From GCA-2697345 sp002697345 (GTDB lineage Bacteria > Pseudomonadota > Alphaproteobacteria > Rhodobacterales > Rhodobacteraceae), in the NCBI GenBank assembly GCA_943787605.1, contig CALSNB010000001.1, positions 1,488,001 through 1,552,000 of the forward strand: a DNA stretch of 64,000 nt, in the 5' to 3' direction. A model generated the notes under the pieces. It searched no databases and was not told the DNA's origin. It saw nothing but the letters and a program-made list of their open reading frames with translations. How positions within the stretch are numbered: position 1 is the stretch's first letter; each line of letters begins with the position of its first letter. Position numbers and translations under genes: made by a program. Shown here piece by piece: positions 9,017 to 17,363 of the stretch.

Positions 9017-10153
9017 ATGCAAGACTTTGAAATATCTGAATTTGAGCATAGATTAGAGCGTGTCCAAAGTCTTATGCATCAAGAAAATTTACCGGTTATG
9101 TTACTAACTACTGAACCAGAAATTCGTTATTTTACGGGTTTTAGGACACAGTTTTGGCAAAGCCCTACACGCCCCTGGTACCTAATTATACCACAAACAG
9201 GAATGCCAACAGCAATTATACCCGAGATTGGGTTAGACTTAATGCAGAAATGTTGGATTGATGATATACGGTGTTGGCCATCCCCTAGGCCGTCAGACGA
9301 TGGTATAAAATTACTTGAATCTATGCTATTAAACTACTCTAAAGTTGGCTTACCCATGGGGCATGAAACCCACTTACAAATGCCACTTAATAATTTTAAT
9401 TTATTAAATAAAAATCAAAAAATAAACTGGTACGACGCAACACCAATCATAAAACAACTTAGAATGGTAAAATCAGAAACCGAAATCAGTTTAATTAAAA
9501 ACATTTGTGACATAGCCAGCAGAAGTTTTGATAGAATCCCTGAAATCTCGGCGATTGGTCAACCACTATCTGAACTATTTAGATCTTTTAAAATTGACCT
9601 TTTAAGTGAAGGTGCAGATGATGTCCCATATCTAGTTGGAGGGGTAGGCCAGCCGTCTTACTCAGATGTTATTTCCCCACCAACAGATAAGGCGTTAAGC
9701 GTTGGTGAAACTTTAATGCTAGACACTGGTGCCACATACAAAGGTTACTACTGTGATTTTAACCGAAACTTCGTAATTGGTGAACCGTCTGGCGCAGTAA
9801 AAGAAGCCTACGAAACCTTATGGAAAACTACCGAGGCGGCTCTTGAGTATATACGGCCTGGTGTTTCCACCAGTGATCTTTTTCAATTAATGTCAAATAC
9901 ACTTCAAACAAGTTCCTCTGATGTAGGTAGATTTGGTCACGGGTTAGGGATGCAACTTACAGAATGGCCATCAATAGCAAATTGGGATAATACCAAGCTC
10001 ACTGAAAATATGGTAATAACACTGGAACCAAGTATTCATGTGGATGGTGGCGGTGTTTTAGTTACAGAAGAAAATATTGTAGTCAGGGATGGTAGACCTG
10101 AGCTTCTAAGTAAAAGAGCTATCAGGGATATTCCTCTTATAGGTTTGCCCTAG
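9017..10153 (+). CDS. M24 family metallopeptidase (Xaa-Pro dipeptidase/creatinase-like)
   Basis: A pita-bread-fold hydrolase with an N-terminal creatinase-like domain (RYFTGFRTQFW) and a C-terminal M24 domain holding the metal-binding residues: Asp in LMLDTGATY and CDFNRNF, His in FGHGLGMQ, Glu in TLEPS and TEENIVV. A GTG 36 bases upstream is possible, but the ATG at 9017 has AAGGG 8 bases before it. Relatives include Xaa-Pro dipeptidase, creatinase and ectoine hydrolase. Together with the EutA-like neighbour, an ectoine-type hydrolase is conceivable, but the rest of that pathway is missing, so only the family is claimed. Confidence 0.85.
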   Translation: MQDFEISEFEHRLERVQSLMHQENLPVMLLTTEPEIRYFTGFRTQFWQSPTRPWYLIIPQTGMPTAIIPEIGLDLMQKCWIDDIRCWPSPRPSDDGIKLLESMLLNYSKVGLPMGHETHLQMPLNNFNLLNKNQKINWYDATPIIKQLRMVKSETEISLIKNICDIASRSFDRIPEISAIGQPLSELFRSFKIDLLSEGADDVPYLVGGVGQPSYSDVISPPTDKALSVGETLMLDTGATYKGYYCDFNRNFVIGEPSGAVKEAYETLWKTTEAALEYIRPGVSTSDLFQLMSNTLQTSSSDVGRFGHGLGMQLTEWPSIANWDNTKLTENMVITLEPSIHVDGGGVLVTEENIVVRDGRPELLSKRAIRDIPLIGLP

Positions 10154-10184
10154 TGATTGAAATTCTAACTAATTTAAAGTAAAA

Positions 10185-10898
10185 ATGTTTTATCATATTG
10201 AAAGGTATTTTTTGAAAGACTTAAAACTGATTTATTTTAAAATGCGGGCGCTTGCTGAAACACCACAGCTTCTATTACATTATGCAGAAATACCATACTC
10301 TTACTTGATGTCATGGGAGTTTTATAAAAAACCTTGGGGCGAAGTAAAGTCAAGCGTACCCTTCCATCAGCTCCCCATACTAGTAGTAGATAACAAAACT
10401 CATATCGCTCAAAGTGGTTCAATAGTTAGGTATATTGCTAAAATTTCTAACCTTGTTCCAAAAGATTGTGAACTTGCCGCAAAGGTTGATGCTGTCTTTG
10501 AAACAACTCAGGAAATGTTTTCTCCACTTAATCCAACTGTTAACTTTTCTATTGGTACTGATTTTCAACAAAAACGCACAACAATCCTCGAGTCTCTTCC
10601 TGCACGGCTTTTAACCTTCGAAAGGGTTTTAAATAAATCATCAGAGGGAAAGTTTTTTTTTGGTAATAAGCCATTTTACTGTGACTTTGCAGCTTATCAT
10701 CATATTTCTCTTGCATTATTTCTTGATGAAAACCTATTAAAAAACTATCCAAAAATTTCTGAAATGATGCGTGCTGTCGAATCTTTGCCAGGTATAATTA
10801 AATATTTTAAAACTAGGCCTAAATTAATAGGTGTAGGCACATGCCCACAGCTTGTTATAAATGGCACGGCTGTCAGTACCGGAGTGTCTGAAGTTTAG
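10185..10898 (+). CDS. Glutathione S-transferase-like protein
   Basis: The N-terminal thioredoxin-like domain shows the sigma-class GST pattern (LKLIYFKMRALAETPQLLLH, with the Tyr of the first strand) and the QSGSIVRYIA glutathione-contact motif; an all-alpha C-terminal domain follows. It could conjugate or lyse glutathione adducts. The ATG at 10185 gives 237 residues. An in-frame TTG at 10212 preceded by AAAGG would give 228 residues and a more standard GST N-terminus, so the true start is uncertain. It follows the M24 peptidase on the same strand. A glutathione link with ggt further upstream is suggestive only. Confidence 0.85.
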   Translation: MFYHIERYFLKDLKLIYFKMRALAETPQLLLHYAEIPYSYLMSWEFYKKPWGEVKSSVPFHQLPILVVDNKTHIAQSGSIVRYIAKISNLVPKDCELAAKVDAVFETTQEMFSPLNPTVNFSIGTDFQQKRTTILESLPARLLTFERVLNKSSEGKFFFGNKPFYCDFAAYHHISLALFLDENLLKNYPKISEMMRAVESLPGIIKYFKTRPKLIGVGTCPQLVINGTAVSTGVSEV

Positions 10899-11073
10899 AT
10901 TCAATTATATTATATGGTTTCTGAAAAGACGAGATTAAGAATTTAATTAAACGACTAAGGTGTACCAGAAATAACTGTTATTTTATTTCAATAATTCTTT
11001 GTAATTTTTCACCTTCATCTGCTTACTAATATCGACATATTACTTATAAAACTAGCTAAATCTCTCAGATAAG

Positions 11074-11370
11074 CTACTTCAAAATTCTTATTCTTTTTAA
11101 AAACTTTTTTTGAATTTTTATAAAGTATCGAAACTGACCAAACCCTGTCCCTATTACTAATAAACACACTTGATAAACGATCAGTATATTTAATAGCTTA
11201 GCTATTAAATATACTGGGTAAAATGTTATAAAATCATCAATTCTTAAAAAATTTTCAACTTTCTCTGAAAAAATAACAGATAAACTACCTGTTATTGCAA
11301 AAACCATAAATATAATAATCAAGTGCACTAAGGACTCAGCATGAAAAAGTTTAATCATTTTATTGATCAT
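11074..11370 (-). CDS. Small two-helix membrane protein (DUF6787-like)
   Basis: The 98-residue product has two hydrophobic segments (around residues 13-34 and 47-75) and ends in a basic tail after FGQFRYF. That FAITGSL...FGQFRYF pattern resembles small membrane proteins of the DUF6787 type, as far as I can recall. The frame could extend to 11448, but the ATG at 11370 has AAGAAGGT 9 bases upstream and is preferred. A perfect 16-bp inverted repeat lies within the gene (11182-11216) in the second helix. It is downstream of matB on the same strand with about 90 bases between them. Function is unknown. Confidence 0.7.
   Translation of the reverse strand: MINKMIKLFHAESLVHLIIIFMVFAITGSLSVIFSEKVENFLRIDDFITFYPVYLIAKLLNILIVYQVCLLVIGTGFGQFRYFIKIQKKFLKRIRILK
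11182..11216. repeat. Perfect 16-bp inverted repeat with 3-base loop
   Basis: Bases 11182-11197 (starting CAGTATATTT) are exactly complementary to 11201-11216, separated by TTA. The palindrome lies within the coding sequence of the small membrane protein and encodes its second hydrophobic segment. It could form a strong mRNA or DNA hairpin, or be a protein-binding site. Even allowing for AT-rich sequence, a perfect 16-bp arm is unlikely by chance. Confidence 0.9.
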
Positions 11371-11463
11371 TGATATAATACCTTCTTGGTAAAGTTTTAA
11401 AGTTTCTATAATAGTAAAAATGCAAAAACCATAAATAAAATTTCGCAATATATTTAATAGATT

Positions 11464-12996
11464 TTATAGCTTTAAATACAGGTTTTTATATTGCTCCCGT
11501 AGTTGATTCTTTTGAACCTTCCCCATCGTATTTCGTGGTAAAGTATCCAAAACAATCAGTTTACGCGGTCTCTTAAATGCTGCTAAATTATCTGATAATG
11601 CCTCTAAAACTGTAGTAGTTTCTAGGTCAAAACCTTCCTTACAGACCAAAAACCCAACGCCTGTTTCTCCAAAATCAGGATGAGGGATGCCAACTACTGC
11701 GCTTTCTAAAACCCCTGCTTGAAGGTCAAGTAATAGTTCAATTTCTTTAGGGTAAATATTATATCCCCCAGATATTATCAGATCTTTATCACGACCAACT
11801 ATTTCTATATAACCATCTGAATCAATTAAACCCAGATCTCCTGTGATAAAAAACCCGTCTGCCTTTAACTCCTCTTTTGTTTTTTCTTCCATTCCCCAAT
11901 AACCTTTAAAAACATTAGGTCCTCTGACTTCAATTTGACCGACTTTATTCTTAGTTAAAGTTTTTCCAGTATCTGAATCTGTTATTTTTATTTCTACACC
12001 TGGAAGAGGGAAGCCTACTGTTCCAGGCCTCCTTTCCCCACAATATGGGTTTGATGTATTCATATTTGTTTCTGTCATACCATAACGTTCCAGAATGTGG
12101 TGACCTGTAAGCTTTAAAAACCTTGTGTGGGTTTCAGATAGAAGAGGGGCACTACCCGAAATAAACAGGCGCATATGCTTTGTAAGCTCTGAGGTTAACC
12201 TTTTATCTTCTAGCAAGCGAACATAAAAAGTTGGGACTCCCATCATTGTAGTTGCCCTTGGTAAGCTTTCTACAACTTCATCTAAATCAAATTTATTTAG
12301 AAAAATCATAGAACCTCCTGACAAAAGTATGACATTTGATGCAACAAACAGACCGTGAGTATGAAAGATTGGTAAGGCGTGTAATAAGACATCTTGATCA
12401 TCAAACTTCCAATAATCTTTTAATGTCTCAGCGTTGGACAATAGGTTTTCTTGAGTAAGCATAGCACCTTTTGATCTACCTGTAGTCCCGGAGGTGTACA
12501 GTATTGCTGCCAAGTCTTTGATATGACGGCTTACCGTAAGAAATTGATTAGGCATTGTGGCCGCTAACTCCCCAAAAGACCCTTGACCGTCAAGACTTAA
12601 AGTTTTTAATAGTATTCCAAACTCGTCCTTTAAGTCTGTCAATGCTCCTTCATAGGCGGGGTCACAAATCAAAACTTTTGCCCCACTATCAGCTACAAAA
12701 TAAGAAACCTCACTTGCAGTATAAGCGTTGTTTAAAGGCAAAAAGATAATACCAGATTGCAGACACGCAGCGTATACCGCCAAACAGTAAGGGGACTTTT
12801 CAGCCTGTAGAACTAACCTGTCGCCTGTCAAAACACCTAAACTTGAAATAGCATTCGCCATTCTCCCCACTAAAAATAAAAATTCTTTATGAGTAATAGT
12901 TCTTTCACCATACACATGAATAAATGGTGTGTTTTTATTATCGTGATGCCCAAATAGGGAATCAAAAAGTGGGTTATTTAGGGTAATATTCGTCAT
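11464..12996 (-). CDS. matB: Malonyl-CoA synthetase (MatB-type acyl-CoA ligase)
   Basis: An ANL-superfamily enzyme that activates malonate with ATP and CoA to malonyl-CoA. The 510-residue protein has the AMP-binding P-loop YTSGTTGRSKGAM, the A5 motif ERYGMTETNMNTSNPY and the flanking GTVGFPLPG that are characteristic of MatB, the hinge motif GRDKDLIISGGYNIYP, and a C-terminal RNTMGKVQKNQL with the catalytic Lys. It stands between a small membrane-protein gene and a divergent glucokinase. No malonate transporter, decarboxylase or MatR regulator is adjacent, so it may feed fatty-acid synthesis or detoxify malonate. Close relatives activate methylmalonate too. Confidence 0.88.
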   Translation of the reverse strand: MTNITLNNPLFDSLFGHHDNKNTPFIHVYGERTITHKEFLFLVGRMANAISSLGVLTGDRLVLQAEKSPYCLAVYAACLQSGIIFLPLNNAYTASEVSYFVADSGAKVLICDPAYEGALTDLKDEFGILLKTLSLDGQGSFGELAATMPNQFLTVSRHIKDLAAILYTSGTTGRSKGAMLTQENLLSNAETLKDYWKFDDQDVLLHALPIFHTHGLFVASNVILLSGGSMIFLNKFDLDEVVESLPRATTMMGVPTFYVRLLEDKRLTSELTKHMRLFISGSAPLLSETHTRFLKLTGHHILERYGMTETNMNTSNPYCGERRPGTVGFPLPGVEIKITDSDTGKTLTKNKVGQIEVRGPNVFKGYWGMEEKTKEELKADGFFITGDLGLIDSDGYIEIVGRDKDLIISGGYNIYPKEIELLLDLQAGVLESAVVGIPHPDFGETGVGFLVCKEGFDLETTTVLEALSDNLAAFKRPRKLIVLDTLPRNTMGKVQKNQLREQYKNLYLKL

Positions 12997-13165
12997 ACCT
13001 TTTCGATATCAGACCATGAAAGCAAGTCCAACACTCATTTTATTAAACTCAATAACCTTTCTACTATATTATATCTATAAACAACTTAGTAATTGTTGTA
13101 GTTTCATTTTATTCTTAGATAGTTAAAAAGTTCGTTTCTAATAATTTTTTTAATATGGTTGATAA

Positions 13166-14194
13166 ATGAGTTCTTTGTTTGCAGATATGGGCGGCACAAA
13201 TGTTAGGTTTGGTTATTCAAAAACTGAAAACTCTAGTATTATTTTTACAGAAACTTACAAGGTTAGTAATTTCTCAACCGTCGAAGATGCTATAAAATTG
13301 TATTGCTCTAACTATAGTATCTCGCCTCAAACGTTAAGCTTTTGCGTAGCAGCACCCACAAATAAAAACAGTATAATATTCACTAATAACCATTGGACGA
13401 TGAAAAAAGATATGCTGCGAGATGCTTTAGGTTCCAAGAATATATTATGTATCAACGATTTTACCGCTCAAGCTTTGTCACAAACTCCATACTTCAAAAG
13501 TGGGTCAGATAAAAAAATCCCTGATTTAAATACTAGTAGCACTTCTTTTATAAAAAAGTTCTCTGATGGGTCTCCAGACCAGGCATCACCCATTTTTGTT
13601 ATTGGGCCTGGAACAGGTTTAGGTGCCTCCACACTAGTTTGTATTGATGACACATTTAAAGCTCTACAGGCTGAAGGGGGTCACACACACTTTTCTCCAA
13701 CCAGTGAGATTGAATTAGAGCTTCTGATTTGGTTGCAAAAAAAACTTGGACCAGTTTCAACAGAAAATGTAATTAGTGGTTCTGGGTTAGAAAATATCTA
13801 CCAATTTTTAAGTTACCGACAAAGCAAGCCAAATGGGTCAAAAATTAGGGCAGAAAGAATTGGCGCCTTAGCCTTAAAAGGTGATCCACTTTCTTTGGAG
13901 GCTGTAAACGTAATGTTGGGGGCGTTAGGTACTGCTACTGCGAATGGTGTATTAATTACTGGGTCTTTTAGAGGTGCGATCATTTGTGGTGGTATTATTC
14001 CTAAACTTTCAAAATTACTCTCTAAAAGTCCGTTTTACGACAAATTTATTTATAACAAACCTAGCTATTCAAATTTATTAAGACAGGTACCAATATACAT
14101 TTCTAGTGATCCTTTTTCTGGTCTTAAGGGCTGTCAGCAAGCATTTCAAAATAAATTCTTAAAGTCTGAAATTAATCGTTTTTCTTATGATTAA
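13166..14194 (+). CDS. glk: Glucokinase-family sugar kinase
   Basis: A 342-residue ROK/glucokinase-like protein expected to phosphorylate glucose to glucose-6-phosphate with ATP in the cytoplasm. The N-terminal ADMGGTNVRFG matches the phosphate-1 ATP motif of bacterial Glk (PF02685), NDFTAQA holds the catalytic Asp, and GPGTGLGAS and EGGHTHFSP match the sugar-binding and second phosphate motifs. An additional 15-20 residue insertion is seen around residues 110-135. No strong ribosome site precedes the ATG. A bulged hairpin after the stop (about 14194-14228) might end the transcript. Neighbours give no sugar-specific context. Confidence 0.85.
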   Translation: MSSLFADMGGTNVRFGYSKTENSSIIFTETYKVSNFSTVEDAIKLYCSNYSISPQTLSFCVAAPTNKNSIIFTNNHWTMKKDMLRDALGSKNILCINDFTAQALSQTPYFKSGSDKKIPDLNTSSTSFIKKFSDGSPDQASPIFVIGPGTGLGASTLVCIDDTFKALQAEGGHTHFSPTSEIELELLIWLQKKLGPVSTENVISGSGLENIYQFLSYRQSKPNGSKIRAERIGALALKGDPLSLEAVNVMLGALGTATANGVLITGSFRGAIICGGIIPKLSKLLSKSPFYDKFIYNKPSYSNLLRQVPIYISSDPFSGLKGCQQAFQNKFLKSEINRFSYD

Positions 14195-14290
14195 AACAAA
14201 AGGGCTTTATTTGTGATTGCCTTTGTTTCAATAGAAATATTTATATACAACTATATTAACATCAAAGAGAGATTCTAAGGTCTTAATCAA

Positions 14291-14980
14291 ATGAAAATTG
14301 GTATACTAATAACCGGACACCCTCCCGAGAACCTTATCGAAGAGTTTGGTAATTATGGAGATATGTTTGCACAACTTTTAGAAGATAAAAATTTCACTTT
14401 TTCAACATACACTGTTCTAGAAAATACGTTTCCAAAATTAAACGATTGCGATGGATACATTATTACTGGTTCAAAGTTTGGTGTGTATGATGATTTAACT
14501 TGGATACCAAGATTAGAAGAGTTTATAAGAAATTGCTTTAACACAGCTATCCCAATTGCAGGGTTTTGCTTTGGTCATCAAATTATAGCTCAAGCAATGG
14601 GTGGAGTGGTTGAAAAGTTTTCTAATGGCTGGGATGTTGGCTATAAAACTTATGCCTTAGAGGGTTCTTTAAAAAGTGAAAAGATTTCAGTAATGGCATG
14701 GCACCAAGATCAAGTTATCGAGAAACCAAAAGACTCTGAAATTATTGCTTCATCTGATTTTTGTAAGATAGCAGGTTTAGCTTATGGAAAAACAGGGTTA
14801 AGTTTACAATCTCACCCAGAATATAATAGCGCTTTTCTCAAAGGTTTAATGCGCGAACGCGGAAGCGTTTTACCGAAAAAAGCTAAAGAGGGGTTCTACG
14901 AAAATATAGATTTACCATTATCAACTGGCAGAGTTACAGACATGGTAAAAACTTTTTTTAAAACGAATAATAACGAGTAA
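14291..14980 (+). CDS. Class I glutamine amidotransferase-like protein
   Basis: A 229-residue GATase1 protein (GMP-synthase-like, PF00117). The nucleophile elbow GFCFGHQIIAQ carries the catalytic Cys, and SHPEY provides the His/Glu pair, so the triad is intact. It is a stand-alone amidotransferase or gamma-glutamyl hydrolase. It lies 12 bases before the SpuC-like aminotransferase, with agmatinase and two gamma-glutamylpolyamine synthetase-like genes nearby, so a PuuD-like role (hydrolysis of gamma-glutamyl-GABA or gamma-glutamylated amines) is the likely function. PuuD itself belongs to a related but distinct C26 family, so this is inference from context. Confidence 0.8.
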   Translation: MKIGILITGHPPENLIEEFGNYGDMFAQLLEDKNFTFSTYTVLENTFPKLNDCDGYIITGSKFGVYDDLTWIPRLEEFIRNCFNTAIPIAGFCFGHQIIAQAMGGVVEKFSNGWDVGYKTYALEGSLKSEKISVMAWHQDQVIEKPKDSEIIASSDFCKIAGLAYGKTGLSLQSHPEYNSAFLKGLMRERGSVLPKKAKEGFYENIDLPLSTGRVTDMVKTFFKTNNNE

Positions 14981-14992
14981 AAGGAAAAAAGT

Positions 14993-16390
14993 ATGGACAA
15001 TATACCAAACCACTTGCCCACTGCTGAATTACAAGCATTGGACGCCGCGCACCATTTACATCCATTTACGGATGGCGATGCACTCAAAAAAAAGGGGGCT
15101 CGAGTAATTACTAGCGCATCTGGCGTATATCTAACAGATTCTGAGGGTAACAAACTCCTCGATGCTATGTCTGGTCTTTGGTGTGTGAATATTGGTTATG
15201 GGCGTCACGAGTTAGCTGATGCTGCACAATATCAAATGAAACAACTTCCTTACTATAATACTTTTTTTCAAACCAGCCACCTTCCAGTAATTTCATTGTC
15301 TAAAAAACTTTCTGAACTGTCTCCGGAAGGTTTTAATAATGTTTTTTTTGCAAGCTCTGGCTCGGAAGCTAACGATACAAATATTCGAATTTGTCGACAC
15401 TACTGGGCAACAAAAGGAAAGAAAACAAAAAAAACTATAATAAGTAGGCATAATAGTTACCACGGATCGACTATGGGCGGAGCATCTCTTGGTGGAATGG
15501 GATATATGCACTCTCAAGGTGGCATGCCCATTCCTGACATAACCCACATAGACCAACCCTATTGGTACGGTGAAGGTGGAGACAGTTCACCTGAAGAATT
15601 TGGAATTGAAAGAGCTCAGCAGTTAGAGTTAAAAATATTAGAATTAGGTGAAGAAAATGTTGCGGCCTTTATTGCTGAACCCATTCAGGGCGCTGGTGGT
15701 GTTATTGTCCCGCCTGAAACCTACTGGCCAGAAATTCAACGAATTTGTGATGCATACGAAATACTTCTAATAGCTGATGAAGTAATATGTGGATTTGGTA
15801 GAACTGGGAACTTATTTGGGTCTGAAACTCTCAGCATTTCACCAGATATTATGACAATAGCTAAAGGTCTTTCCTCTGGTTATGCTCCAATCGGAGGCTC
15901 ATTAGTTTCTGATGAGATTGCTGATGTAATTAATAGTTCTGGAGAGTTTAGCCATGGCTATACCTACAGTGGCCACCCTGTTTCGTGTGCTGTCGCCTTA
16001 GAAAACCTGCGTATACTAGAAGATGAGAAAATTATTGAGACAGCCAGCCGTAACACTATGCCAAATTTAACAAAAAAATGGTCTGAACTAATCCATCACC
16101 CCTTGGTTGGTGATGTGAATATATTAGGCTTTATGGGTTCAATTGCCCTAACTCCAGAGAAAGCCTCTAGAGCAAAATTTGCGTCACCCGAGGGGACTGT
16201 AGGTTTAATTTGTAGAGAACACTGTTTTTCAAACAACCTAGTTATGCGACACGTAGGTGATCGAATGGTCATATCTCCTCCCCTAATTATATCAAACGAG
16301 GAGATTGACATACTTATATCGCGAGTTACTAAGTCACTTGACCAAACACTTTTTGATATAAAAAAATTAGGCCTCTATAAAGCTAGTTAG
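14993..16390 (+). CDS. Class III aminotransferase, putrescine-pyruvate type (SpuC-like)
   Basis: A 465-residue PLP-dependent omega-aminotransferase. It has the SSGSEANDTNIRI phosphate-binding segment, IADEVICGFGRTG with the PLP-contacting Asp, and IAKGLSSGYAPIG with the Schiff-base Lys. Length and motifs match SpuC-like putrescine or polyamine:pyruvate aminotransferases, which turn the terminal amine into an aldehyde. A good AAGGA ribosome site precedes the ATG. It follows the amidotransferase directly and overlaps the convergent agmatinase gene by 8 bases. Taurine or beta-alanine aminotransferase are alternatives by sequence; the agmatinase neighbour favours putrescine. Confidence 0.87.
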   Translation: MDNIPNHLPTAELQALDAAHHLHPFTDGDALKKKGARVITSASGVYLTDSEGNKLLDAMSGLWCVNIGYGRHELADAAQYQMKQLPYYNTFFQTSHLPVISLSKKLSELSPEGFNNVFFASSGSEANDTNIRICRHYWATKGKKTKKTIISRHNSYHGSTMGGASLGGMGYMHSQGGMPIPDITHIDQPYWYGEGGDSSPEEFGIERAQQLELKILELGEENVAAFIAEPIQGAGGVIVPPETYWPEIQRICDAYEILLIADEVICGFGRTGNLFGSETLSISPDIMTIAKGLSSGYAPIGGSLVSDEIADVINSSGEFSHGYTYSGHPVSCAVALENLRILEDEKIIETASRNTMPNLTKKWSELIHHPLVGDVNILGFMGSIALTPEKASRAKFASPEGTVGLICREHCFSNNLVMRHVGDRMVISPPLIISNEEIDILISRVTKSLDQTLFDIKKLGLYKAS

Positions 16391-17351
16391 TGGTTTTTTG
16401 TGGTATGGCACCATTTTTTTGAGCCAATAGACACAACCAGTCGTGAGCAATAGTTGCTGCGGCTAATGCTGTTATTTCAGAGTGGTCATATGCAGGAGAA
16501 ACTTCAACCAGATCCATGCCAACTAGATTTAAACCACCTAATCCGCGGATTATTTCTAAAACTTGCCAACTAGCTAAACCCCCTGAAACGGGTGTTCCTG
16601 TACCTGGTGCAAACCCTGGGTCTAGTACATCAATATCAAATGAAACATATACTGGAGAAGTGTCAGATCTAGATTTTATAACATCTAAAACTTCGTCTAC
16701 TCCATTCTTATGAACCCATGGGGAGGTCAAAACTTTAAACCCATAATCCTTATTATTATATGTTCTAAGTCCAATTTGTGTTGACTTACTTGTGTCTATT
16801 AGGCCCTCATTTACTGCTCGTGAAAACATTGTGCCATGATCAAAAGTGCTTCCATCGTCTTCCCAGGTATCGCAATGTGCATCAAACTGAACAAGAGCTA
16901 TCGGTCCGTACTGTTTCGCATGTGCTTTTAAAAGTGGGTAAGAAACAAAATGGTCACCCCCAAAAGTCAACATTTTTGTTCCAGTTAAAATGACTTCGGC
17001 TGCATGTTTCTCAATTGAGTTAATTATAGTTTCTGGGTGATGTGGGTCTACAAAACAATCCCCATAATCCACTATATTAAGGTTTTCATAAAGATTAAAG
17101 CCAAAGGGAAAAGAATCCAAAGTAGCTAGTTCTGTCGATGCTTGACGGATTGCTCTTGGGCCAAAGCGGCTTCCTGAACGGTTAGTTGCTGCCCCATCAT
17201 AAGGAACACCACTAACAGCAACATCTACTCCATTTAAATCTCTTGTATAGCGTCTCCGTAAAAAGCTTAGTACACCAGCATAGGTCATTTCTTTCCAGTT
17301 ACCAGTATTTTTAGACGACCTTACAGCAAAATCTCCTTGTTTTTTTGTCAT
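16383..17351 (-). CDS. speB: Agmatinase (ureohydrolase family)
   Basis: Hydrolyses agmatine to putrescine and urea. The 322-residue product has all manganese-binding motifs of the arginase/agmatinase family: GGDHF, FDAHCDTW and SFDIDVLDPGFAPGTGTP. The N-terminal GVPYDGAATNRSGSRFGPRAIR matches agmatinase and guanidinobutyrase subgroups, so a guanidinobutyrase or guanidinopropionase is possible. AAAGGA precedes the ATG. It lies 12 bases downstream of a gamma-glutamylpolyamine synthetase-like gene on the same strand, which suggests an operon that makes putrescine and then glutamylates it. Confidence 0.88.
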   Translation of the reverse strand: MTKKQGDFAVRSSKNTGNWKEMTYAGVLSFLRRRYTRDLNGVDVAVSGVPYDGAATNRSGSRFGPRAIRQASTELATLDSFPFGFNLYENLNIVDYGDCFVDPHHPETIINSIEKHAAEVILTGTKMLTFGGDHFVSYPLLKAHAKQYGPIALVQFDAHCDTWEDDGSTFDHGTMFSRAVNEGLIDTSKSTQIGLRTYNNKDYGFKVLTSPWVHKNGVDEVLDVIKSRSDTSPVYVSFDIDVLDPGFAPGTGTPVSGGLASWQVLEIIRGLGGLNLVGMDLVEVSPAYDHSEITALAAATIAHDWLCLLAQKNGAIPQKTTN

Positions 17352-17363
17352 TAATTTTTCCTT

